Part shown: piece by piece, positions 1 through 7,260 of the stretch | Layout: each line of letters starts with the position of its first letter | How positions within the stretch are numbered: position 1 is the stretch's first letter | NCBI GenBank assembly: GCA_029934775.1 | Contig: JAOZLO010000078.1 | Coordinates: forward strand, 1-9,752 | Reading direction: 5' to 3' | Length of the DNA stretch: 9,752 bases | Origin: Desulfocapsaceae bacterium | GTDB lineage: Bacteria > Desulfobacterota > Desulfobulbia > Desulfobulbales > Desulfocapsaceae | Program-made: the position numbers and the translations under genes | The notes under the pieces: generated by a model | The model's database searches: none | Told to the model about the DNA's origin: nothing | The model's input: only the letters and a program-made list of their open reading frames with translations

Positions 1-1901
1 TGAAATATGGGGCATCAGACGGAAAGAGTCCTGTGGCTCTTTTTGATCCGTTTTTTTATCGTCAAGATAACCCTGAAATACCTGAAAAGTGTCTTGATCT
101 CTATACCCATTACCAGAGTAATAAACGGTATGAACGGGTAAGACCTTCTAAGTGGTTCGATCCAGTTTTTTATATGGAGCAGGTTACTGTGAGTGAGAGG
201 CAGGGGATGACACCTCTGGAACATTATCTGATAAAAGGTGTACATGAACGTCGATACACGGATGAGAGAATTGCCACTCTTCATGTAAAACCGCTTATCT
301 CAATAATTGTACCCGTTTATAACGTTAATCCCCATTACCTGAATAACTGTATCCGCTCTGTGTTGTATCAGGCATATCCCCACTGGGAGTTGTGTCTTGC
401 CGATGACTGCAGCACTGAACCCCATGTTCGCCCCCTGCTCAGGGACTGGGAAGCCAGGGATGATCGGATCAAAGTCACTTATCTTGAGAAAAACAGTGGA
501 ATATCAGAAGCAACTACCAGGGCTGTAGAACTGGCGGAAGGGGAGTACATCGCCTTTCTGGATAATGATGATGAGCTGACCCTGGATGCTCTATATTATG
601 TTGTTGAAGCACTGCATCAAACCGGTGCGGAACTGATCTATTCCGACGAAGATCTCATTGGAGATGATGGCAGTACTTTCAGTGCCTTTTACAAGCCTGA
701 CTACAATCCAGAACTCCTGCTCTCCCATAACTATATAACTCATCTGCTGGTAACTTCCGCAGATCTTTTTGCGAAAAGCGGCGGATTATTGAAAGAGATG
801 GATGGTGCTCAGGATTATGATCTTGTTTTAAAACTTTCCGCGATGGCTACCAAGGTACATCATATAGCCAAGGTGCTCTATCACTGGCGGGCTTCAGAAA
901 CATCAACCAGTATTAATCATCAACAGAAACAGTACGCTGACATTGCAGGAAAGCATGCAGTGGAAAAGGCTCTTGAGCGAATGGGTAGAGAAGGGGAGGT
1001 ATTACAGACTGAATGGAAATTTTACTATCATTACCGGTTCAAAATTGATGATGCCCCCCTGGTTTCAATTATTTCAGTATGGCCGGATACTATTTATGAC
1101 GGAGTTACCTGGATTGAAACACTTTGCAGGCAAACTGCATATATCAATTACGAGATTCTCATTGTATTGACAGTTGGAAACTGTCTCCAACCTGAGGTTG
1201 TAGAGAGGATGAGAGAAGTTGACGACAGGGTACGAATCATTTTACTGCCTGATTGCGATTCAAAAACTTCACTCTATAACAGTGCCACAGATCATGCTGA
1301 GGGAGAGTATTTTGCCTTTATTGCACCCGGCATTGAACTATATTCTTCCGGCTGGCTTGAAGATTTGCTGCAGTTTGCTCAATTTGAAGATACAGGTTTT
1401 GCCGGTGGACGAATAGAAGCGGATGAGAATATTAAGCAGCACCTTTCGACTCTACCGGATGTTACCAATGAGTTGCCAGATTACTGTCTGCAATGGCTGG
1501 CAGGGTGCTCGCAGCACATGAATGGCCTGCAATGCAGCCAGGAAATTATGCTGGTTACAGGTGAGCTGTGCCTGGTAAGAAGAAGCAACTTTAAAAAGAA
1601 CGGTGGCTTGCAACCCAAAAGGTTTCCTCATCTGTTCGCCTTTGCTGATCTCAGTATGAAATTTCGTGATTGTGGGTTGAGAAATATCTATGCGGCAACG
1701 TGTCTGTCAAGACGGGTTCCACTATCTGTACATAATGAGGAAGTGATTACAGACAATGCTGAAATAGCCAGGGAACATAATGCGTTTCAGACTCGGTGGA
1801 GGTCAGTACTCAAGACCGGAGATCCTTTTTATAACTCAGGTTGTCTGAAGGGAGAAGGAATTTCAAACGAGCAGTTTGATCTCTGGTATCTGGGTGCTTA
1901 G
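1..1901 (+). CDS. Family 2 glycosyltransferase, two GT2 domains (5' end outside window)
   Basis: Probably transfers sugars from nucleotide-sugar donors onto a surface polysaccharide, O-antigen or protein glycan at the cytoplasmic face; donor and acceptor cannot be read. The frame is open from base 3 to the window edge and the first codons (KYGASDGKSPVALFDPFFY) fit the usual repeat ahead of such enzymes, so the GTG at 33 is internal, not the start. FDPxFY occurs at 42-59 and 156-173, with HYLIKG at 222-239. The first GT2 domain shows ISIIVPVYN (about 300-326), DDCST, the metal-binding LDNDDEL at 558-578 and HWR at 882-890. A second GT2-like region starts near 1056 (VSIISVWPD) and keeps the fold pattern (SLYNSATDHAEGEYFAFI) but has APG (1323-1331) where an acidic DXD/NDD is expected, so it is probably catalytically dead. 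No transmembrane segment is seen. The next gene is about 400 bases away, so this is probably the last gene of its transcript. Confidence 0.88.
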   Translation, partial: KYGASDGKSPVALFDPFFYRQDNPEIPEKCLDLYTHYQSNKRYERVRPSKWFDPVFYMEQVTVSERQGMTPLEHYLIKGVHERRYTDERIATLHVKPLISIIVPVYNVNPHYLNNCIRSVLYQAYPHWELCLADDCSTEPHVRPLLRDWEARDDRIKVTYLEKNSGISEATTRAVELAEGEYIAFLDNDDELTLDALYYVVEALHQTGAELIYSDEDLIGDDGSTFSAFYKPDYNPELLLSHNYITHLLVTSADLFAKSGGLLKEMDGAQDYDLVLKLSAMATKVHHIAKVLYHWRASETSTSINHQQKQYADIAGKHAVEKALERMGREGEVLQTEWKFYYHYRFKIDDAPLVSIISVWPDTIYDGVTWIETLCRQTAYINYEILIVLTVGNCLQPEVVERMREVDDRVRIILLPDCDSKTSLYNSATDHAEGEYFAFIAPGIELYSSGWLEDLLQFAQFEDTGFAGGRIEADENIKQHLSTLPDVTNELPDYCLQWLAGCSQHMNGLQCSQEIMLVTGELCLVRRSNFKKNGGLQPKRFPHLFAFADLSMKFRDCGLRNIYAATCLSRRVPLSVHNEEVITDNAEIAREHNAFQTRWRSVLKTGDPFYNSGCLKGEGISNEQFDLWYLGA

Positions 1902-1928
1902 CACCTTACTCCTGTAACTTTGTCATAA

Positions 1929-2034
1929 AAAAAAGCCTAGACTTCCAGAACTTAAACCACAGAAGACACAGAGAAGGGAAAATCTTTTCTCTGAGTCCTC
2001 TGTGCTCTCTGTGGTGAAAGAATGTGGCTTTTTT
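1929..2034. repeat. Palindromic intergenic repeat (CACAGAG type), probable bidirectional terminator
   Basis: The outer arms AAAAAAGCC (1929-1937) and GGCTTTTTT (2026-2034) are perfect complements. Inside lie ACCACAGAAGACACAGAGAA (1956-1975) and its imperfect complement in 1987-2015, which ends TCTCTGTGGT. The inner arms are built from CACAGAG-like units about 9 bases apart. The element sits 28 bases after the glycosyltransferase stop codon and its right arm ends in a T run, so the transcript could fold and terminate here. From memory, repeats of this wording are scattered between genes of many environmental bacteria. That is recall, not a search result. It encodes nothing obvious. Confidence 0.7.
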
Positions 2035-2144
2035 ATTTAAACGGAGTGGGATAGAGGGTAGATGTGTGGACATCTGTGTCTTTATAAGCTAGGTTGGCTG
2101 GAAAAGTTCTTCTTCGAAAGGTTGCTGGAGAAGTAATCAAAGAT

Positions 2145-2173
2145 TTGAGGTAATTTTAATTTAAACGTATAGG
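2145..2173 (+). promoter_or_regulatory. Candidate sigma-70 promoter for the serine hydrolase operon
   Basis: TTGAGG (2145-2150) and TATAGG (2168-2173) are separated by 17 bases, each matching four of six consensus positions. Transcription from here would start near 2180 and carry the second palindromic repeat in a leader of about 130 bases. The region is AT-rich, so a chance match is possible. Confidence 0.35.
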
Positions 2174-2189
2174 AGTTTCCATTTTTTAG

Positions 2190-2254
2190 GCAGGATAGAC
2201 AGGATGTTCAGGATAAAAACAGAAAAAAATCTTGTTAATCCCGTTAATCCTGTC
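2190..2254. repeat. Palindromic intergenic repeat (CAGGAT type) in the hydrolase leader
   Basis: Three CAGGAT units start at 2191, 2200 and 2212, spaced about 9-12 bases. They face two TTAATCC-type units (2235-2251) ending in CCTGTC (2249-2254), which is complementary to GACAGG at 2198-2203. The pattern is a long imperfect palindrome with a 9-base period, different in sequence from the element at 1929-2034. It lies just ahead of the chosen start of the serine hydrolase, and the in-frame ATG at 2204 is inside its left arm. A small perfect hairpin (CGCCC GCA GGGCG, 2264-2276) follows. Confidence 0.65.
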
Positions 2255-2308
2255 AAATTAGTTCGCCCGCAGGGCGCTAAGTTCTGCCAGGAAGTTGATA
2301 AGAAAAAT

Positions 2309-3889
2309 ATGAAGCATATAGACGGACTCTTTCGCAAAAGGTTGCTGTTTGCGTTATTACTGCAGCTGTTATTTTTTCCACAGTTTATCGCATCTGAGGC
2401 AGGTGCAGCCAAACGTGACACCTTCGATATAATTTATATTCTTTCTAAAGATATGGAAAGGGTACTTGATTATAAAGAAGAACTGGGAACTATTTTTGAT
2501 TCAAAAGTCAGAAAAAAACTGAAGGTCGTAGGGAAGGGTGATCAGTATGCAATCATCTACGATGGCAATGATTCTGCCCGTACTGTCACCAGAACACTTG
2601 TTGAGCATGGAGAACTATTACGAAATGCCGGGTTTGATGAGGCCTGGGCAACCAAAGAGCAGGATTTTTACAGTCTTTATAATGTAAGTTATGGCCTGGG
2701 GCCCAATCTTGCTCCTCTGATAAAGACATATAAGAAACTTTATTATTATCTGGGGAAGAAGGTTAGAAAAGATCTCTTTATAGAAAGGACAGATTACGGA
2801 AATTACACTCTTATTTACAGAAGGAGAGGCAGCGAACAATCAACCACTAGAATTGCGAAAAAGCATGCCAGACTGCTGAAGAAAAAAAGAATAAAGACAT
2901 CTCTAACGAGGGAAAACAATAATACAATTGTGTACGGTGAATCCAGTCTGATAAACGATACTGGAGACCCAAGTACAATTGTTGGAAAACGTATACCCAC
3001 TCCCCCTAAAGTAACTCCGGGTTCTAAGATAACTACTGTAAAAGCGGTAGAAAAAAAACGAATCGGGAAGGTGAGCAAACCCAAATCGTATGTAACATTT
3101 TCGTCTTCGAAAACTCGAGTTGAACAGTCAATAGAATCATATATAAACGGACTCAGGCGAAATGGAAAAATTGCCAAAGATGAGTCTACCGGATGGATGG
3201 TATATGATCTGGCAAGTGATAAAGCCATTGTGGATATAAATGCAGATAGGGTATTCCAGGCAGCAAGTATGATAAAACCATTTATAGCACTGGCTTTTTT
3301 TGATCAGGTAAAAAGTGGTAAATATAAATATGGTCCCAAGAGTAGAAGATATATGGAGGCCATGATACAGAGAAGCAGTAATTCCGCTACTAACTGGGTT
3401 ATGCGGCAGGTCGGTGGTCCTGCATCCACTGCTCGAATTCTCAAAAAAAAATATGGGCATATCTTTAAACAGACGGAAATTATTGAATATATACCGGCAA
3501 ACGGACGAACATACAAAAACAAGGCTCGGCCTTCTGATTATGTCCGTTTTTTGATAGCACTCTGGAATAAAAAGCTTCCCTACGGCAAAGAATTAAGGCG
3601 TCTGATGGCTTTGCCGGGACGGGACCGGTTGTATCATGGAACGCCGATACCTACGGGAACACTTGTATACAATAAAACCGGTTCAACAGCTCATCTCTGT
3701 GGTGATATGGGGATTCTTGTACCTAAAACCAGGAGGGGAGGGCGTTACCCATATGTGGTCGTCGGCATCATTGAAAGGGAATCAAGACCTGGCAATTACG
3801 GACGCTGGATGGCCTCTCGCAGTAAAGTCATAAGACAGGTTTCTACCATGGTTTATAAAGAAATGAAACGGGAGCACAAGTTACTATGA
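2309..3889 (+). CDS. Exported serine hydrolase, class A beta-lactamase-like fold, with duplicated N-terminal module
   Basis: Probably acts on peptidoglycan peptides in the periplasm; a true beta-lactamase is less likely. From the ATG at 2309 the protein is 526 residues. It opens with a signal peptide: basic n-region, hydrophobic core at about 12-28, cleavage near AGA-AK at 31-35. The ATG at 2204 would add 35 residues translated from a palindromic repeat and bury the signal, so 2309 was preferred; its ribosome site is weak (AGGAAG at 2289-2294). Residues 66-117 and 151-203 look like two copies of one module (KVRKKLKVV.../KVRKDLFIE..., YAIIY/YTLIY), perhaps SPOR-like. A basic Pro/Ser/Lys linker spans about 215-270. 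The catalytic domain (about 270-520) has SMIK (S320, K323), SSN (356-358) and KTG (456-458), the active-site triad of this superfamily. E393 may sit in the omega-loop position, but this is uncertain. The stop overlaps the next start (ATGA), implying co-translation. Confidence 0.85.
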   Translation: MKHIDGLFRKRLLFALLLQLLFFPQFIASEAGAAKRDTFDIIYILSKDMERVLDYKEELGTIFDSKVRKKLKVVGKGDQYAIIYDGNDSARTVTRTLVEHGELLRNAGFDEAWATKEQDFYSLYNVSYGLGPNLAPLIKTYKKLYYYLGKKVRKDLFIERTDYGNYTLIYRRRGSEQSTTRIAKKHARLLKKKRIKTSLTRENNNTIVYGESSLINDTGDPSTIVGKRIPTPPKVTPGSKITTVKAVEKKRIGKVSKPKSYVTFSSSKTRVEQSIESYINGLRRNGKIAKDESTGWMVYDLASDKAIVDINADRVFQAASMIKPFIALAFFDQVKSGKYKYGPKSRRYMEAMIQRSSNSATNWVMRQVGGPASTARILKKKYGHIFKQTEIIEYIPANGRTYKNKARPSDYVRFLIALWNKKLPYGKELRRLMALPGRDRLYHGTPIPTGTLVYNKTGSTAHLCGDMGILVPKTRRGGRYPYVVVGIIERESRPGNYGRWMASRSKVIRQVSTMVYKEMKREHKLL

Positions 3890-4182
3890 ATATCATTATG
3901 GATCTGTGTGTAGTGCCCATGGGAGTGGGTGTTTCAGTATCAGAGTATGTGATTGCCTGTCATGAAGTGCTGAAGGAAGCTGGCTTGAAAACAGAACTGC
4001 ATGCCTATGGAACCAATATTGAAGGAGAGTGGGATAACGTTATGGCAGCTGTGAAGGCATGTCACCACAAAGTACATGAAATGGGGGCACCCAGAATTAC
4101 CACAACTATCAAGATGGGTACCAGGACAGATCGGCAGCAGACTATAGCGGATAAAGTTGCCAGTGTTGTGTCCAGACTATAA
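3886..4182 (+). CDS. MTH1187/YkoF family thiamine-binding protein
   Basis: A 98-residue cytoplasmic protein of the MTH1187 (UPF0045, Thiamine_BP) family: small ferredoxin-like domains that bind thiamine or a related pyrimidine and form oligomers. The family's physiological role is poorly defined. The length is normal for the family. The recognised pattern is a first beta strand (MDLCVVPMG) followed by SVSEYV, the central HAYGTNIEGEWD and the late KMGTRTD (residues about 77-83). Its ATG overlaps the hydrolase stop by four bases, with GGGAG at 3870-3874 as ribosome site, so the two genes are translated together although no functional link is obvious. No TPP riboswitch can precede it because it has no leader of its own. 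It converges on the minus-strand glycosyltransferase with only 19 bases between stop codons, and no clear terminator is visible there. Confidence 0.85.
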   Translation: MNIIMDLCVVPMGVGVSVSEYVIACHEVLKEAGLKTELHAYGTNIEGEWDNVMAAVKACHHKVHEMGAPRITTTIKMGTRTDRQQTIADKVASVVSRL

Positions 4183-4201
4183 GTTTAATGTATATGTTCT
4201 T

Positions 4202-5659
4202 TCAATCCATCCTCAAAAGGGTTAATCGCTTCGGGGAAAGAAAATAGTCCAAAAGGATCTCACCATTGAAAAAAGAGAGTGGTTCTTCTTTACTGGTGGC
4301 CAGATGATTATAGATATACCATAACTGTTTGCCGTATCTTGACAGGCTGTATTTTTCTTTGAGTATATTGCGATTGATATCATTGCCAGCGGTGTACTCT
4401 CCGGGAGTTGCCAGATAAGCAGGACTCAGTTCCAGGCCATACCCGGGATTACGGACGATCTTGCGTAACACGTCTTCCTGCATCTCTTCATTAAGGCACC
4501 CAAAATCGATACAGCTTTTCTTGATCCATGCTCCAAGCAGTCTGTCAAGATCACCTTTTACAGGGGGACGGCCATACGATTGCAGACATTGGGTCTGGGT
4601 AATTGTTGCGTTGTCCACGATTCTCTGCAACCCAAGCCACTCAACAGGCACATCAAGTCGTTCATAGAGAGATTGCAAGACAATCCCGTTTTCTCTGAAA
4701 TCCTTTGTTATCTCGGGCAGGTCACGGCCGTATACCGGCCTGTTAAAAAGCCAGGGTTCAAGAAACGCCTGGCCAAACCCCTCTGCCATGCTGGTGGTAA
4801 CCAGTGATTGAGCGTTCACTAGCATTTCTTCAAAGCTGTAACTTGATCTGGTGCTCAGTTCGAACTTCACCGGTAGTTTCAGTTCTTCCGCTAATCGAAT
4901 CCATGCCTCGTAACGAGGACGTTCCTGTGGATTTACCGGTCCCAGTGTTGTTCCAAAAAGGTGTCCGTCAGGAGCAACGGCCGACCAGAGTAGAAACTCT
5001 CCGAGGTTTTTACGGCGAATGGCCCTTGTTGGATAGAGCCAGAGTTGCTGCTCCTGTTTGTCTCTGTAAGCTGAAGTAAAATTGTTTTCTTTCAGCTTGA
5101 CTGCATTGGGTAATCTGTGAAGACAATCCGGATCTGCACCGGCATCTCTTAAAAAGGCAAGATCCCGGTTATTCAGGACAACATAATGGACATGGTGAGC
5201 TTTGGGGTAAAGCAGGCGGGACATCTCACTTTTTCTGTTGTGAGCCATTTGATTAAGCATCATCTTGTAATTCCCGGGCCTGCCATCTTCCGCAAAGTCA
5301 TGAATATGCATGAGAAGATGATTTCCCCGGTTGGCGAGATCCAGTAGAGCTCCAGGAAGTGCCAGGTTTTTTCCAAGGCAGTGATTATGGATATGCCAGA
5401 TATCAGGAAGAGCACCCAACGCGTCTATTGCTGCATTCTCCATGGCGCCGGCAAGTTCAGCCGAAGAGATACGGGGCCGTATCAGTTCATATTGAAGCCC
5501 GGGAATAACTCGATAGTTGCAAGACAGATTATTAGTCGGGAGTTGTCCGGTTAACACCACTAAGGACACATCATAACAGGAAAGTGCTTCGATAATGTGC
5601 TCAATTACTCTGGTGACACCACTTGGCTGAAGGTGATAATGGACAATGGCAATACGCAT
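4202..5659 (-). CDS. GT4-type glycosyltransferase, downstream of gpgS
   Basis: A 485-residue retaining glycosyltransferase of the GT-B fold. The N-terminal half starts MRIAIVHYHLQPSGVTRV, with the glycine turn that opens GT4 enzymes, and includes WHIHNHCLG (88-96) and HIHDF (118-122). The C-terminal half has YPTRAIRRKNLGEF (209-222), the donor-phosphate-binding R/K region, and EGFGQAFLE (293-301), the E-x7-E signature. About 150 residues follow the core, somewhat longer than usual. No membrane segment is seen. It is transcribed after gpgS with about 25 bases between them, and AGAGGAAAG lies on the minus strand some 16 bases before the ATG. The pairing suggests it uses glucosyl-3-phosphoglycerate or glucosylglycerate as acceptor, as the mannosylglucosyl-3-phosphoglycerate synthase of Petrotoga does. 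That assignment is inference from neighbourhood; a lipid or polysaccharide acceptor remains possible. Confidence 0.82.
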   Translation of the reverse strand: MRIAIVHYHLQPSGVTRVIEHIIEALSCYDVSLVVLTGQLPTNNLSCNYRVIPGLQYELIRPRISSAELAGAMENAAIDALGALPDIWHIHNHCLGKNLALPGALLDLANRGNHLLMHIHDFAEDGRPGNYKMMLNQMAHNRKSEMSRLLYPKAHHVHYVVLNNRDLAFLRDAGADPDCLHRLPNAVKLKENNFTSAYRDKQEQQLWLYPTRAIRRKNLGEFLLWSAVAPDGHLFGTTLGPVNPQERPRYEAWIRLAEELKLPVKFELSTRSSYSFEEMLVNAQSLVTTSMAEGFGQAFLEPWLFNRPVYGRDLPEITKDFRENGIVLQSLYERLDVPVEWLGLQRIVDNATITQTQCLQSYGRPPVKGDLDRLLGAWIKKSCIDFGCLNEEMQEDVLRKIVRNPGYGLELSPAYLATPGEYTAGNDINRNILKEKYSLSRYGKQLWYIYNHLATSKEEPLSFFNGEILLDYFLSPKRLTLLRMD

Positions 5660-5684
5660 GGAATATTATTTTTCTTTCCTCTTT

Positions 5685-6671
5685 TTATGACGCCATCTTC
5701 TTTTTATAGGCCTCTATCTCCAGCATTGGTGGCCGTTCTTCTTCATATATCTCATGGACGACTTGCTCATACTGGTTGTTTCGTACCAGAAACTGACGGA
5801 GATTATGCTCCAGTTCAGGCAGGTTGGCGACAATGTTCCTGTCATTTAACCGCTTTAGAAAGGTATGCAGGATACCAAACGCCATTTTACCAAGATCACG
5901 GGTATCCTGGTGACGATGTACCCGCTTATCAAGATCGGTTTGCGCAAAAGCCTCAAGCCCATATTCGTAACAGACGTCAATGAGATGCGACGTTTCAACG
6001 CCATACCCGACAGGGAATGGGATCCGTTCAAGAACTTCACGACGTACCGCATATTCACCAGAGAGCGGCTGAATGATGGCCGTCAGCTGTGGGAAGAAGA
6101 GAGAAAACAGAGGTCGGATCAGGATTTCCGTCACGCGGCCACCGTCGGTTGGTCGAATATCTCCTGAGAGAGCCAGAGGACGATTATAAAATGCTTTTAC
6201 ATATTTAAATTTGGGATGGTAGATCAGCGGGGCTACCAGACCATATACAAAACGAGGATGGATGTTTTGTATATCCGCATCTACATATACAATAATATCG
6301 CCCTGCAGTTGATAAACTGATTTCCACAAGTTCTCTCCTTTTCCACGTTTGAATCCCATTTCCGGGAGAATATCTGCAGAATTATACACATCAGCGCCAA
6401 AAGAGGCAGCTATATCAACAGTTCGATCAGTTGAACCGGAGTCAATGACAGCAATTTCATCAAGGAGAGGGTAGTGATCCTGTAGTTCTGATTTGAACAG
6501 GATTACCTCTTCGCCGATGGTTTTTTCTTCATTGAGAGTTGGAATGCAGAGCGAAATTTTTAAACCGGACTGTTCTTTCTTTTTAATAAGCAGAGGTAAA
6601 TCATTGAACTGTCCATGGTGAAAGGTGTTTGTCTGCAGCCAGTCGTCAATGTTAATCAAAGCAGCCTCCAT
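5685..6671 (-). CDS. gpgS: Glucosyl-3-phosphoglycerate synthase
   Basis: Transfers glucose from a nucleotide sugar to 3-phosphoglycerate, giving glucosyl-3-phosphoglycerate, the precursor of the compatible solute glucosylglycerate; a cytoplasmic GT-A (GT81-type) enzyme. With the ATG at 6671 it has 328 residues, normal for the family. An in-frame TTG directly before it (6674) could also start, and a stop lies three codons further upstream. Motifs in order are CIPTLNEE (42-49), IDSGSTDRT (76-84), the metal-binding VDAD (130-133), GGRVTE (177-182), QPLSGEYA (201-208), VETSHLIDV (225-233) and the late HRHQDT. These are the family's acceptor-binding and catalytic segments and all appear intact. 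It is the first gene of a two-gene minus-strand unit. No phosphatase gene (gpgP type) is present in the window, so the dephosphorylation step must be encoded elsewhere or omitted. Confidence 0.93.
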   Translation of the reverse strand: MEAALINIDDWLQTNTFHHGQFNDLPLLIKKKEQSGLKISLCIPTLNEEKTIGEEVILFKSELQDHYPLLDEIAVIDSGSTDRTVDIAASFGADVYNSADILPEMGFKRGKGENLWKSVYQLQGDIIVYVDADIQNIHPRFVYGLVAPLIYHPKFKYVKAFYNRPLALSGDIRPTDGGRVTEILIRPLFSLFFPQLTAIIQPLSGEYAVRREVLERIPFPVGYGVETSHLIDVCYEYGLEAFAQTDLDKRVHRHQDTRDLGKMAFGILHTFLKRLNDRNIVANLPELEHNLRQFLVRNNQYEQVVHEIYEEERPPMLEIEAYKKKMAS

Positions 6672-6720
6672 CAATTGCCATCATGACGTTCCCAAAAGTC
6701 ACCTGTAAATCCTCTCGGAC

Positions 6721-6736
6721 AGCCTCCTGGGAGGCT
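6721..6736 (-). promoter_or_regulatory. Hairpin in the gpgS leader
   Basis: AGCCTC (6721-6726) and GAGGCT (6731-6736) are perfect complements around CTGG. If gpgS starts from the promoter at 6818-6847, this stem lies within its leader, about 50 bases before the start codon. No T run follows on the minus strand, so it does not look like a terminator. A role in mRNA stability or translation is possible but unproven. Confidence 0.35.
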
Positions 6737-6817
6737 TGCAGACGCGTTTACCTGCGGGATTCAAGTTGGACTCGCTGATATGACATAGCAGAAAAGTAAC
6801 AGCATTCAGCTCCTAGT

Positions 6818-6847
6818 ATTGTATACGAAGTCATGAAGTAGAGTCAA
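6818..6847 (-). promoter_or_regulatory. gpgS: Sigma-70-like promoter for gpgS
   Basis: Read on the minus strand, TTGACT (6847-6842) and TACAAT (6823-6818) are separated by 18 bases, each matching five of six consensus positions. Transcription would begin near 6811 and give a leader of about 140 bases. It is the best promoter-like sequence in the window and points correctly at the gpgS-GT4 unit. Confidence 0.55.
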
Positions 6848-7194
6848 GAAATGTACAGAACAGTGTCCCAGGGATTTAGTGCCTTTCTCCATAAAATCTG
6901 TAATAAAATTTACAAAATCTTCAGGATGACGCGAAAAAGAACAGTCAGTAACGCCTCCTGCAGATAGCGTAGACTTTGAAATTCTAACCGGACACTGCTG
7001 TTGTTTTATACTTTCAAACCTGGTCTGGCCGGCAGTATTATTTTTGGGATGATCACAAAAGTGACCATAGACTGTTCAGAAAAGTAGCCAATGGTTCTTT
7101 TAGTACTCTTTTATATCATCGTCTTCATCACTCTTTTTTCATGTAATCATAGGAAAATCAGGTGTCCATGTTTATTTTTTCCTGCCTGTTTCTG

Positions 7195-7211
7195 TTGGCA
7201 TATTTCCTGCA
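7195..7211 (+). promoter_or_regulatory. Sigma-54-like (-24/-12) promoter for the chemosensory genes
   Basis: TTGGCATATTTCCTGCA has GG at 7197-7198 and GC at 7209-7210 with the required 10 bases between them. It matches TTGGCA and TGCA of the consensus TTGGCAC-N5-TTGCA. Transcription would start near 7222, about 70 bases before the ATG at 7293. If real, expression needs an enhancer-binding activator. No activator site could be identified with confidence. Confidence 0.45.
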
Positions 7212-7245
7212 AAGCAAGGTAGAAGGAAAAAATTGTATGTGGACT

Positions 7246-7260
7246 GATCAATTATTGATC
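7246..7260. promoter_or_regulatory. Operator-like palindrome upstream of the chemoreceptor-like gene
   Basis: GATCAA (7246-7251) and TTGATC (7255-7260) form a perfect six-base inverted repeat around TTA, 32 bases before the start codon and just after the expected start of transcription from the sigma-54-like promoter. The position suits a repressor site, but a six-base arm in AT-rich DNA can arise by chance. Confidence 0.25.

Noticed and set aside
33..35. GTG as the start codon of the first glycosyltransferase
   Set aside because: The frame stays open to the left edge and the upstream codons (KYGASDGKSP) continue the typical repeat pattern, so the gene begins outside the window.
1956..2015. 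CRISPR-like short repeats
   Set aside because: The units are about 9 bases with no unique spacers and lie in the arms of a palindrome, which is not a CRISPR array.
2204..2308. Longer N-terminus for the serine hydrolase from the ATG at 2204
   Set aside because: The extra 35 residues come from the palindromic repeat, and the extension would place a good signal peptide 35 residues inside the protein.
3800..3886. TPP riboswitch controlling the thiamine-binding protein gene
   Set aside because: The gene overlaps the hydrolase stop, so there is no leader to hold one, and no THI-box-like wording was seen.
4183..4201. Shared terminator between the convergent genes
   Set aside because: The 19-base gap holds no stem-loop followed by a T run; any terminator must lie within the coding ends or be factor-dependent.
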